Assembly: GCF_021655115.1 (NCBI RefSeq)
Contig: NZ_PPXY01000047.1
Span: forward strand, 1-64,000
Origin: Clostridium sp. Cult3
GTDB lineage: Bacteria > Bacillota > Clostridia > Tissierellales > Tepidimicrobiaceae
Length of the DNA: 64,000 bases
Direction: 5' to 3'
The position numbers and the translations under genes were made by a program. Of the stretch, positions 29,588 to 37,460 are shown one piece after another. The notes beneath the pieces were generated by a model. The model was not told where the DNA came from. It worked only from the letters and a program-made list of their open reading frames with translations, and ran no database searches. The stretch's first letter is position 1, and the number at the start of each line of letters is the position of its first letter.

Positions 29588-31366
29588 TTATTCACCCACC
29601 TTGCTTATTGCTTTTACTGGACATACTTGCATACATACCTCACAGCCTACACATTGTGTTTCATCAATGCTTGACTTTTTAGCTTCTTTATCAAAATATA
29701 TTGCTGGACAACCTGTATTTACACACATTTTACAGCCAATACATTTCTCTTGATCTACCTCACATACACCTGGTACATATTCAAATTCCTCTTTATCATA
29801 TTCAGATAATCTCTTTAGTGCACAAGGCCATCTTGAAATAATTACTGAAGGTTCATCAAGATCATAAGCCCAATCAAAAGCTTCCTTGAGTTCATCTAAT
29901 TTTAGTGGATTAATAGTTTTCACATGTTTAATTCCTAAAGCCTTAACAATCTCAGGAATATTTGCCATCTTAGTAGGTTCGCCTTGAAGGGTATAGCCAG
30001 TCCCTGGATTGTCCTGGTGTCCAGTCATACCAGTTACTCTATTGTCAAGTATACAGGTAATAGTATTGCTATTGTTGTATACTACATCTAATAGGCTAGT
30101 CATTCCAGAGTGGAAGAAAGTGGAATCGCCAATAACACTTACTACTCTCTTCTCATCATTATATTTATCTATTAATCTCTCCATACCATGTCCTAAACTA
30201 ACACTAGCCCCCATGCATATGGTTGTATCCATTGCATTTAGTGGTTCTGCCCCACCTAGTGTATAGCATCCTATATCTCCAGATATTATAGTATTCTTTC
30301 TTTTACTTAGCTCATAGAAAAATCCTCTATGTGGACAACCTGCACATAAAGTAGGAGGTCTATTTACCACAATGGATTTATCATAATCTATAGTTTCCCT
30401 TTCCTTATCAAGGAGGGATCTTTCAATAATCTCTGGATTTAGTTCCCAGATATTAGGGATCTTGTCCTTCCCCTTACAGTCAATACCGGCAGCCTTAATT
30501 TGTTCTTCCATGAAGGGTTCCAATTCCTCTACTACATATAGGGTGTCTACTTCCCCGGCAAATTTTCTTATTTTCTCCATTGGAAGAGGATAGGTAAAAC
30601 CTAGTTTCAAGTAAGATGCATTGTTTTTAAATATTTCCTTAGCATATTGGAAAGCTACTCCAGATGAAATTATGCCTATTTTTTTGTCATTCCATTCAAT
30701 ATAGTTTAAATCCGTTTCGTTAGAGAATTCTTCTAATCTTTTAAGCCTTTCTTCTACTTTTACATGCAATTGTTTTGCAACTGCAGGAGCTACATAGTAT
30801 TTCATCAAATTCTTTTCATATGGTTTTAGAGGAACTTCTTTTCTTTCGCCTACTTCTACTAAGGATTTGCTATGACATATCCTAGTAGTCAATCTCATCA
30901 AAACAAGGGTGTCAAATTGTTCACTTATTTCCATAGCAGCCTTAACCATATCCTTAGCCTCCTGGCTATCACTTGGCTCTATCATGGCTACTTTTGCAGA
31001 TTTTGCATAGTATCTATTGTCTTGTTCATTTTGGGATGAGTGAAGTCCAGGATCGTCAGCAGTAATCAATACCATTCCTCCATTGACCCCTGTATAGCCT
31101 GCAGTAAAGAATGGGTCAGCAGCCACATTTAAACCTACATGCTTCATAGCAGCAAGGGATCTAGCTCCAAATATGGAAGCGCCTAAAGCTGATTCTAATG
31201 CCACTTTTTCATTTGGTGCCCACTCTGCAATTATTTCTTCTTTATAAGTAGCTATATTTTCTAATATCTCTGTACTTGGTGTTCCAGGATATGCAGCGGC
31301 GTAATGGAGACCAGCTTCATAAGCTCCAAGGGCTATAGCTTCATTTCCTGTCAATAGCTTTTTCAT
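29588..31366 (-). CDS. iorA: Indolepyruvate:ferredoxin oxidoreductase, alpha subunit
   Basis: 592 residues. N-terminal pyrimidine-binding domain (GNEAIALGAYEAG), a central domain with a transketolase-C-like part, TPP-binding domain with the GDIGCYTLG and DNRVTGMTGHQ region, and a C-terminal 2[4Fe-4S] ferredoxin domain (last 60 residues: C-x2-C-x2-C...C-P twice; first cluster has Cys-x2-Cys-x2-Cys-x4-Cys spacing). Oxygen-sensitive, ferredoxin-dependent oxidation of aromatic 2-keto acids in amino-acid fermentation. First gene of the operon; promoter candidate at 31542-31557. Confidence 0.96.
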   Translation of the reverse strand: MKKLLTGNEAIALGAYEAGLHYAAAYPGTPSTEILENIATYKEEIIAEWAPNEKVALESALGASIFGARSLAAMKHVGLNVAADPFFTAGYTGVNGGMVLITADDPGLHSSQNEQDNRYYAKSAKVAMIEPSDSQEAKDMVKAAMEISEQFDTLVLMRLTTRICHSKSLVEVGERKEVPLKPYEKNLMKYYVAPAVAKQLHVKVEERLKRLEEFSNETDLNYIEWNDKKIGIISSGVAFQYAKEIFKNNASYLKLGFTYPLPMEKIRKFAGEVDTLYVVEELEPFMEEQIKAAGIDCKGKDKIPNIWELNPEIIERSLLDKERETIDYDKSIVVNRPPTLCAGCPHRGFFYELSKRKNTIISGDIGCYTLGGAEPLNAMDTTICMGASVSLGHGMERLIDKYNDEKRVVSVIGDSTFFHSGMTSLLDVVYNNSNTITCILDNRVTGMTGHQDNPGTGYTLQGEPTKMANIPEIVKALGIKHVKTINPLKLDELKEAFDWAYDLDEPSVIISRWPCALKRLSEYDKEEFEYVPGVCEVDQEKCIGCKMCVNTGCPAIYFDKEAKKSSIDETQCVGCEVCMQVCPVKAISKVGE

Positions 31367-31401
31367 TGAATGTCCTCCTTTTCGTCAATTAATATTTTGT
31401 G

Positions 31402-31415
31402 TGAAAAGGTTTTCC
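31402..31415. promoter_or_regulatory. cre-like dyad in the iorA leader
   Basis: TGAAAAGGTTTTCC; the inner 12 bases are the reverse complement of those in the gdh leader site. A larger imperfect dyad around GGAAAACCTT is centred nearby (31406-31432). It lies about 36-49 bp before the iorA ATG, inside the leader. Confidence 0.4.
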
Positions 31416-31541
31416 TTGCATTGGAAAAACTTTATATAATATATTGTCGATAAAAATTTGAAGGGCACAGAAAGGAAAACCATATATATATTATATCACA
31501 CCAATTTAGTCTCAAAAACTCAAACTCAATAATAATTAAAA

Positions 31542-31557
31542 TGCAAATTACATGCCA
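31542..31557 (-). promoter_or_regulatory. Sigma-54 (-24/-12) promoter of iorA operon
   Basis: Minus strand TGGCATGTAATTTGCA: GG of the -24 at 31555-31556 and GC of the -12 at 31543-31544, with the required 10 bases between. It starts only 5 bp past the stop of the upstream transporter gene and about 175 bp before iorA. A sigma-54 activator is encoded 1.7 kb away. Confidence 0.65.
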
Positions 31558-31561
31558 TCAA

Positions 31562-32929
31562 TTATATTTTCAAAATTCCAGTAGCAGTTAAAAATACAAA
31601 TATTAATAATATGGGAACAACATATTTAGTTAAATTATACCAAACATTAAATAATCCAAATTCAAATTTACCATTACTAGTAATTTCATCTTTAGCAACT
31701 TGTTTGTCCCATACCCAACTAATCACCAAAGCTCCAGCTAACCCGACTAAAGGCATGGAAATATTGGAAACAAAATAATCATATAGATCAAAGAGCCCTA
31801 AACCAAATATTTCAACATGACTCCATCCTCCAAAACTCATTAATGGTGGAATACCTAAAAGTATTACAACTATGCTCATAATAATAACTGCTTTTTTTCT
31901 TTTTATCTTTTTCTTCTCAATAAGATAGGTTACAGATACCTCTAACATGGAAATAGAGGATGTTAAGGCAGCAAGAAAAAAGAACACGAAAAATATAGCT
32001 GCAAAAAGAGCTCCAAAAGGCATTTGCCCAAAAACACTTGGTAAAGTTACAAAAACTAAACCTGGACCTTCACCTGGAGATACTCCAAATGCAAATACAG
32101 CAGGCAAAATAGCAAGTCCGGCTAAGAGGGCTACAAAAGTATCGGCTATTACAACTGAATATGTAGCCTTAGGTAAACTTTCATCTTTACTTAGATAACT
32201 TGCATAAGTTGCCATAGCTCCTGAACCAAGACTTAAAGTAAAAAATGCTTGCCCTACTGCAGCAACAAAAGTTGAACCTGTTACTTTAGAAAAGTCTGGC
32301 TTTAAGTACCAAATTACACCTTCCTTTGCACCTGGAAGTGTAACAGAACGAATGACTAATACAATTAGCAACACAAACAATGCAGGCATTACAATAGAAG
32401 AGACTTTTTCTATCCCTTCCGTTATACCTTTCATTATAATTATTGTGTTCACTGCTAAAAATAAAATTGTAAATATAGCAACTTGAGGAGAATTAACAAC
32501 AAAATTGCCAAAGGTTGCTTCTACTTGTGCTGAACTTAAACCAATTAATTTGCCTGATATAGTTTGAATAAAATAATAGATTGACCATCCGCCGATTATA
32601 TTATAGAAAGACAAGAGAACTGTAACCGCTATCATCGAAAGATATCCAGGAATTTTAAATCTTTTATCGTACTGACCATATGCTTCAACAACATCTGAGC
32701 CTCCATGTCTACCTATAGCCATCTCAGTCAGTGCAATAGTAGCTCCAATTATAAAAATACTTACTAAATAAATTATGACAAATGCACCACCACCATGGAC
32801 ACCTGTGATATATGGAAATCTCCATATATTACCTAAGCCTACTGCAGAACCAGCTACCGCCATGATAAACCCAAATCTTGATTTAAACTGTTCTCTATTA
32901 TCTTTTGTTTCAAATTCCGTATTGTTCAC
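31562..32929 (-). CDS. Sodium-dependent amino-acid transporter (NSS/SNF family)
   Basis: 455 residues, about 11 membrane helices. TM1 carries the family signature GSAVGLGNIWRFPY (27-40), the unwound segment that binds sodium and substrate, and further family hallmarks such as SFYNIIGGW and FFLAALTSSISMLE are present. Family relatives transport Trp, Tyr, Phe, Leu or Met. Start is GTG 32929 with AAGGGGGA upstream. A sigma-54 promoter (33080-33096) and dyad lie in its leader, and iorA follows, so I infer uptake of an aromatic amino acid for the Ior pathway. Confidence 0.93.
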   Translation of the reverse strand: MNNTEFETKDNREQFKSRFGFIMAVAGSAVGLGNIWRFPYITGVHGGGAFVIIYLVSIFIIGATIALTEMAIGRHGGSDVVEAYGQYDKRFKIPGYLSMIAVTVLLSFYNIIGGWSIYYFIQTISGKLIGLSSAQVEATFGNFVVNSPQVAIFTILFLAVNTIIIMKGITEGIEKVSSIVMPALFVLLIVLVIRSVTLPGAKEGVIWYLKPDFSKVTGSTFVAAVGQAFFTLSLGSGAMATYASYLSKDESLPKATYSVVIADTFVALLAGLAILPAVFAFGVSPGEGPGLVFVTLPSVFGQMPFGALFAAIFFVFFFLAALTSSISMLEVSVTYLIEKKKIKRKKAVIIMSIVVILLGIPPLMSFGGWSHVEIFGLGLFDLYDYFVSNISMPLVGLAGALVISWVWDKQVAKDEITSNGKFEFGLFNVWYNLTKYVVPILLIFVFLTATGILKI

Positions 32930-33079
32930 AATAATCCCCCTTTATTTTTTATTTTGTTGATTATATAAAATAACTTAATTAGATTATCCATAATCCATGT
33001 ATATTACCTCCTTTCCAAATTTGAATATATTGCATATTTCAGCAACTAGGTATAAGAATCACTTCCATTGATATAATTA

Positions 33080-33096
33080 TGCAGGTTTTATGCCAA
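33080..33096 (-). promoter_or_regulatory. Sigma-54 (-24/-12) promoter of the NSS transporter
   Basis: Minus strand TTGGCATAAAACCTGCA: GG at 33093-33094 and GC at 33081-33082, 10 bases apart. It lies about 150 bp upstream of GTG 32929. The gap 32930-33232 also contains the AAAGGAGG-like site at 33005-33015, which precedes no good open frame, and two large dyads (separate entries). Confidence 0.7.
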
Positions 33097-33099
33097 AGT

Positions 33100-33138
33100 A
33101 ATAATAGTTAAAATATTGTGAATATTTTAACTATTATT
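33100..33138. repeat. Perfect 18-3-18 bp dyad A, beside the sigma-54 promoter
   Basis: Arm AATAATAGTTAAAATATT (33100-33117), spacer GTG, exact complementary arm (33121-33138). No T tract follows on either strand, so it is not an obvious terminator. It begins 4 bp upstream of the -24 element. Confidence 0.7.
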
Positions 33139-33201
33139 TGTATGGACACCTCTTAACTTCTTAGATATTATTTTATAACAATAATTTTATGTAATGATTT
33201 A

Positions 33202-33240
33202 TGGGTTAAATGGTATCATAAAATGATACCATTTAACCCA
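33202..33240. repeat. Perfect 18-3-18 bp dyad B, at the end of the sigma-54 activator gene
   Basis: Arm TGGGTTAAATGGTATCAT (33202-33219), spacer AAA, exact complementary arm (33223-33240). It includes the stop codon of the activator gene (33233-33235). No T tract follows on the minus strand. It lies about 110 bp upstream of the NSS -24, the usual distance for a sigma-54 activator site. Confidence 0.7.
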
Positions 33241-35293
33241 ATCTTATATATTCCAATATATTTAATCCTTCCTTGGTTATTACCGTACCAGCTCGTCCTT
33301 TATTTACCTTTACCATTTGTAACTTTTCTAATTCTATCAACATTCTTCTTGTCTCTTGTTCACTTAAAAAAATTCCATTTAATTTTGCCTTTTTGTGAAT
33401 GCTCCTTCTCCCTAATCTTCTATTATCAATATAAGCCTTTTTTAATTCTTCTAATACGAAAATATATTTTCTTAAATCATCACCAGTAGTTTCTAAAAAC
33501 TCTATCATAATTTCTCTTTGTATCTGAATGTCCATTTCACTATCCGTATTTTCTTCATATTCAAATGGTAGATCCTTTGCATCTATTATTTTTAGATCTA
33601 AATTGACAAGATATTCTACACAATTTATTAGTTCTCTTACATTTCCATCCCAATTATGACTCAATAACAACTCTTTTGCCTTTTCTGTCAATACAAAATT
33701 ACCATTAAATTGTTTTTTCGTTTCCTCAAACAAGAATAATATATCTTCTTTTCTATTTCTTAAGGGAGGTATTTTTAAGGGTAAGACGTTTAATCGATAA
33801 TATAGGTCTTCCCTAAACTTCCCTTCATTGACCATGCTTTTTAAATTCTTGTTTGTAGCTGCTATCACCCTAAAATCCACATTTATTATACTGTCCCCTC
33901 CTAGTCGTACTACTTCTTTTTCCTGAAGAACCCTGAGAAGCTTAACTTGGAGATTCATAGGAATCTCAGCAATTTCATCTAAAAATAAAGTTCCATTATG
34001 AGCTAGCTCAAAAAGTCCAGGTTTGCCGCCTTTACGTGCACCAGTAAAAGCACCTTCTTCGTAGCCAAACAATTCACTTTCCAAAAGACTTTCAGGAAAA
34101 GCACCACAGTTAACAGCTACAAAGGGATAATTTTTCCGTGGTGAACTATTATGAATTGCTTGGGCAAATAGTTCTTTTCCTGTTCCTGTTTCTCCGGTAA
34201 TCAATATTGAAGAGTTAGAATTTGCCATTCTTTTAGCAATGCTTTTACTCTTATTAATAGCACTGCCTTTGCCCATTATGTCATTAAATTGATATTTTGC
34301 CACATGCCCTTTTCCAACTAACTGCTTTCTTATCTTATGCTGTTTTTTCTCAGTATCTTTGTATTTTCTCATTATTGCAACGGCGCCATAGGGTTTGTTT
34401 GAATGGACTAAAGGGCTCACAGACACTACAACATACTCTCCATGTATTATAATTATTTTTTCTTCTATGGATTCTAAGGTTTTGAGAACATGCTTGAAGG
34501 GTATACGAGGAAATAATTCTATTCCATTTTTGTTAATAACATCATCTTCTGTAAGGCCAATAATTTTTTCTGCATTCTCATTACATAAGAATATATTTCC
34601 TGCAGGGTTTATGCCAATAACTCCTGCATCAATAGTCTGAAGCAATATATCTAATTGACTTTCACGACTGTTAAGCATTCCCAAAATTTCTTCTAATCCA
34701 AAGTTTGCAGATTCTACTTCCACATAACTTCTTGAAATGTCTTGCCTGTTTAACATATGAATTAGATCGAATTTGATTCCTATATCGATTATAGTATTAA
34801 AATCTAATAAACTATTCCCTATGTTAATAATGTTTTTTGCATAGGATGGCAAATGATCAGATTGCCCTAAAACAATTATGGGTTTCTCACTAATATTTTG
34901 TTTCTTCACTGCCCAATAAGATTCCAAGCTAATATGTCTTACACCTAATTGGTAGATTACTGATATCATCTGCTCTGTCATTTCGGGGCTCTCGTCAATT
35001 ACAATTACTTCACTATCTTTTTCAATCCCCATTATCTTCTGTAAACCTGACCGAGGTATTGTCCTATTAGCAAATATTATATCAATATCTTTCTTTATAT
35101 ATTTTCTTATCTTTTCAAACATATCATAAGAAGGAACAAGTACTACATCTGTATCTATACTTTTGATAGTTTTCATATCATCCATGGCAATCTTATTGAC
35201 AATAATATTTTTCGAAAATAAAGCTTTTATTTGTGCATAGTATGAGTTTACCGACTCTATGCTGTAACTTACAATAGCCAAGGTTTTTCTCAT
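33233..35293 (-). CDS. Sigma-54-dependent transcriptional activator (PAS-AAA+)
   Basis: 686 residues from ATG 35293 (GGGTGG 9 bases upstream; an upstream ATG at 35353 adds 20 residues lacking family likeness). Order: N-terminal sensory domain of about 200 residues, PrpR_N-like; PAS domain near 212-310; AAA+ domain with Walker A GETGTGKE (367-374), the sigma-54 contact loop GAFTGA (414-419) and Walker B TLFLDE (435-440); and a C-terminal winged-helix-like region (about 610-686) instead of the usual short Fis helix-turn-helix. The first domain may bind a small ligand or transduce a signal. It neighbours the two -24/-12 promoters it probably activates. Confidence 0.9.
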   Translation of the reverse strand: MRKTLAIVSYSIESVNSYYAQIKALFSKNIIVNKIAMDDMKTIKSIDTDVVLVPSYDMFEKIRKYIKKDIDIIFANRTIPRSGLQKIMGIEKDSEVIVIDESPEMTEQMISVIYQLGVRHISLESYWAVKKQNISEKPIIVLGQSDHLPSYAKNIINIGNSLLDFNTIIDIGIKFDLIHMLNRQDISRSYVEVESANFGLEEILGMLNSRESQLDILLQTIDAGVIGINPAGNIFLCNENAEKIIGLTEDDVINKNGIELFPRIPFKHVLKTLESIEEKIIIIHGEYVVVSVSPLVHSNKPYGAVAIMRKYKDTEKKQHKIRKQLVGKGHVAKYQFNDIMGKGSAINKSKSIAKRMANSNSSILITGETGTGKELFAQAIHNSSPRKNYPFVAVNCGAFPESLLESELFGYEEGAFTGARKGGKPGLFELAHNGTLFLDEIAEIPMNLQVKLLRVLQEKEVVRLGGDSIINVDFRVIAATNKNLKSMVNEGKFREDLYYRLNVLPLKIPPLRNRKEDILFLFEETKKQFNGNFVLTEKAKELLLSHNWDGNVRELINCVEYLVNLDLKIIDAKDLPFEYEENTDSEMDIQIQREIMIEFLETTGDDLRKYIFVLEELKKAYIDNRRLGRRSIHKKAKLNGIFLSEQETRRMLIELEKLQMVKVNKGRAGTVITKEGLNILEYIRLG

Positions 35294-35369
35294 AAGATTT
35301 TCCACCCATTTCTTATTTTCTATACTCAAATTTATCATAAAGGAGCCAATCATTCAATTTAATAATATA

Positions 35370-35412
35370 AAAAGACACGAGATTTTGTAGTATATTACAC
35401 CTCGTGTCTTTT
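35370..35412 (-). terminator. Terminator of the acd-etfB-etfA operon
   Basis: 12-bp perfect arms (35370-35381, 35401-35412), T run on the minus strand. The loop is 19 bases. Confidence 0.85.
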
Positions 35413-35416
35413 TTTA

Positions 35417-36625
35417 TTAGTTCACACTTTCTAATATCTCATCTATATTATCCAAGCCCTCTATTAGCTCTGGCAATATTTCATATACATCCCCTACTAT
35501 CCCATAGTCTGCTACCTTAAATATAGGTGCATCTTTATCTTTGTTTATAGCTATAATAACCTCTGATTCCTGCATTCCAGCTAAATGTTGTATAGCTCCC
35601 GAAATCCCACAAGCAATGTATAGTGTAGGCCTTACGGTCTTACCGGTTTGACCAACTTGATGGGATTGATCTATCCAGCCTGCATCTACTGTGGCACGGC
35701 TAGCTCCTACTACTGCCCCTAGTTTTTCTGCTAATTCTTCTATTAGCTTGAATCCTTCAGGATCCCCTAATCCCCTACCACCAGATACTATGATATTGGC
35801 ATCTTCTAATTTTACTTGAGCTTTTGCCCCCTTAGCCACTTCCAATACCCTAGCTTTTATATCTTCCTCTTTTAAATTAGGAATGAACTTCTCTATGTTC
35901 CCTATTCTAGTTTCATCATATTTAGCCTTCTCCATAACCCCTGGTCTCACTGTTGACATCTGTGGCCTATGGTTTGGGCAAATAATAGTTGCCATTAGAT
36001 TTCCACCAAAAGCAGGACGGGTCTGTAACAACCTTCTGTTTTCCTTATCTACTTCCAATCTAGTACAGTCTGCAGTAAGTCCCGTATGTATTCTTGCAGA
36101 AATCCTTGGACCTAAGTCCCTTCCTATATTGGTAGCCCCGATTAACATTATCTCTGGTTTTTTCTCCTCAATCAATTCACATATTACCTTGGTATATCCA
36201 TCAGTAGTATATACTTGTAAAAGCTCTGATTCTCCATATAATACATTATCTGCACCGTACTTGATAAGTTTCTCCGCCAAATCATCTACATCTTTCCCTA
36301 GAAGTATAGCTGTCAATTCCGCATTCAACTCATCAGCTATCTTTCTTCCTTCTCCAATTAACTCAATGGAAACATTGAGTAAATTTCCTTCCCTTTGCTC
36401 AGCAAATACCCAAACACCCTTATATTCATCTATATCTATGGTTTTTCTTTTACCTTCTTCTTTAATTATAGCTTCTTCGGGACAAACCTCTATACAATTA
36501 CCACAGGCAGTACATTTATCCGTTACTACTGCCTTATCCTCTACCATATCTATAGCATCAAAGGGGCAGGTGTTAACACATATGCCACACCCTATGCATT
36601 TTTTACCGATAACTTTTACAGCCAT
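35417..36625 (-). CDS. etfA: Electron transfer flavoprotein alpha subunit with N-terminal ferredoxin domain
   Basis: 402 residues. Residues 1-55 form a 2[4Fe-4S] ferredoxin module (Cys 10, 13, 16, 20 and 38, 41, 44, 48). The rest is EtfA, with the FAD-binding C-terminal domain (GGRGLGDPEGF, then ATVDAGWIDQSHQVGQTG and YIACGISGAIQHLAG). The fused ferredoxin is seen in EtfA of bifurcating or related complexes such as caffeyl-CoA and lactate systems. With etfB and the acyl-CoA dehydrogenase it probably forms a cytosolic complex; whether it bifurcates electrons to ferredoxin is inference. Confidence 0.95.
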   Translation of the reverse strand: MAVKVIGKKCIGCGICVNTCPFDAIDMVEDKAVVTDKCTACGNCIEVCPEEAIIKEEGKRKTIDIDEYKGVWVFAEQREGNLLNVSIELIGEGRKIADELNAELTAILLGKDVDDLAEKLIKYGADNVLYGESELLQVYTTDGYTKVICELIEEKKPEIMLIGATNIGRDLGPRISARIHTGLTADCTRLEVDKENRRLLQTRPAFGGNLMATIICPNHRPQMSTVRPGVMEKAKYDETRIGNIEKFIPNLKEEDIKARVLEVAKGAKAQVKLEDANIIVSGGRGLGDPEGFKLIEELAEKLGAVVGASRATVDAGWIDQSHQVGQTGKTVRPTLYIACGISGAIQHLAGMQESEVIIAINKDKDAPIFKVADYGIVGDVYEILPELIEGLDNIDEILESVN

Positions 36626-36648
36626 ATCTAATTCCTCCTTTCCAAAAC

Positions 36649-37440
36649 CTATATGAATTTTTCTTCTTTTAGTCTTACAATCAGCTGTCGAGCTTGTTCC
36701 TTAGGACTTCCTTCTATTATTTCTGATTCTCCACCTCTTCCAGGAGGGGTAAAAGATTTGTTGACTTGAGTTGGTGAACCATCTAATCCTATATTGTCCT
36801 CATCAGCCTCTATATCTTTAGCGGAAAGAACTTTTATCCTATCCCCTTTGAATCCTTCATATATTCCCTTTATAGATGGATATCGAGGTTCGTTTAATTC
36901 CTTGATAGCAGTAATTAAGACCGGAAGTTCAGCCTCCACTACAAAATATCCGTCTTCAAGAGCTCTCTTGGCTTTTACCTTTCCACCTTGAAATTTCAAA
37001 TCCTCCACATAGGTTATCTGAGGTATACTTAAATGCTCAGCAATCTGAGGTCCTACCTGAGCAGTATCTCCATCTATAGCTTGTCTTCCACAAAATATGA
37101 TATCAAAGTCCCCTAGGGCCTTTATTCCTGCTGATAATGCAGTAGATGTAGCCCAAGTATCCGATCCAGCAAAGGCCCTATCGCTTAATAAAATCGCTTC
37201 ATCTGCGCCCATAGCAATAGCTTCTACTAATGCTACTTCTGCTTGAGGTGGCCCCATGCTAAGTACCGTAACTTTCACATCTTCCAGTTCATCCTTTATC
37301 TTCAATGCTTCTTCTAGAGCATTTCTATCATCTGGATTTATGATACTAGGTACTCCTTCTCTGATTAAAGTTCCTTTAACTGGGTCTATCCTAACCTCAT
37401 TGGTATCGGGAACTTGTTTAATACAGACTATAATTTTCAT
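36649..37440 (-). CDS. etfB: Electron transfer flavoprotein beta subunit
   Basis: 263 residues from ATG 37440 (AGGAGG upstream). MKIIVCIKQVPDTNEVRIDP start, the Ala-rich ALVEAIAMGADEAILL adenine-nucleotide loop, and FCGRQAIDGDTAQVGP, the family signature. In bifurcating Etf the beta subunit holds the second FAD; the sequence alone does not decide this. Between acd (20 bp upstream) and etfA (23 bp downstream). Confidence 0.96.
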   Translation of the reverse strand: MKIIVCIKQVPDTNEVRIDPVKGTLIREGVPSIINPDDRNALEEALKIKDELEDVKVTVLSMGPPQAEVALVEAIAMGADEAILLSDRAFAGSDTWATSTALSAGIKALGDFDIIFCGRQAIDGDTAQVGPQIAEHLSIPQITYVEDLKFQGGKVKAKRALEDGYFVVEAELPVLITAIKELNEPRYPSIKGIYEGFKGDRIKVLSAKDIEADEDNIGLDGSPTQVNKSFTPPGRGGESEIIEGSPKEQARQLIVRLKEEKFI

Positions 37441-37460
37441 CAAAATACCTCCTCTATCTT

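Noticed and set aside
33005-33015. Ribosome-binding-site-like AAAGGAGG in the NSS leader
   Set aside because: On the minus strand it is followed only by very short frames; it probably is a chance match or a leader feature.
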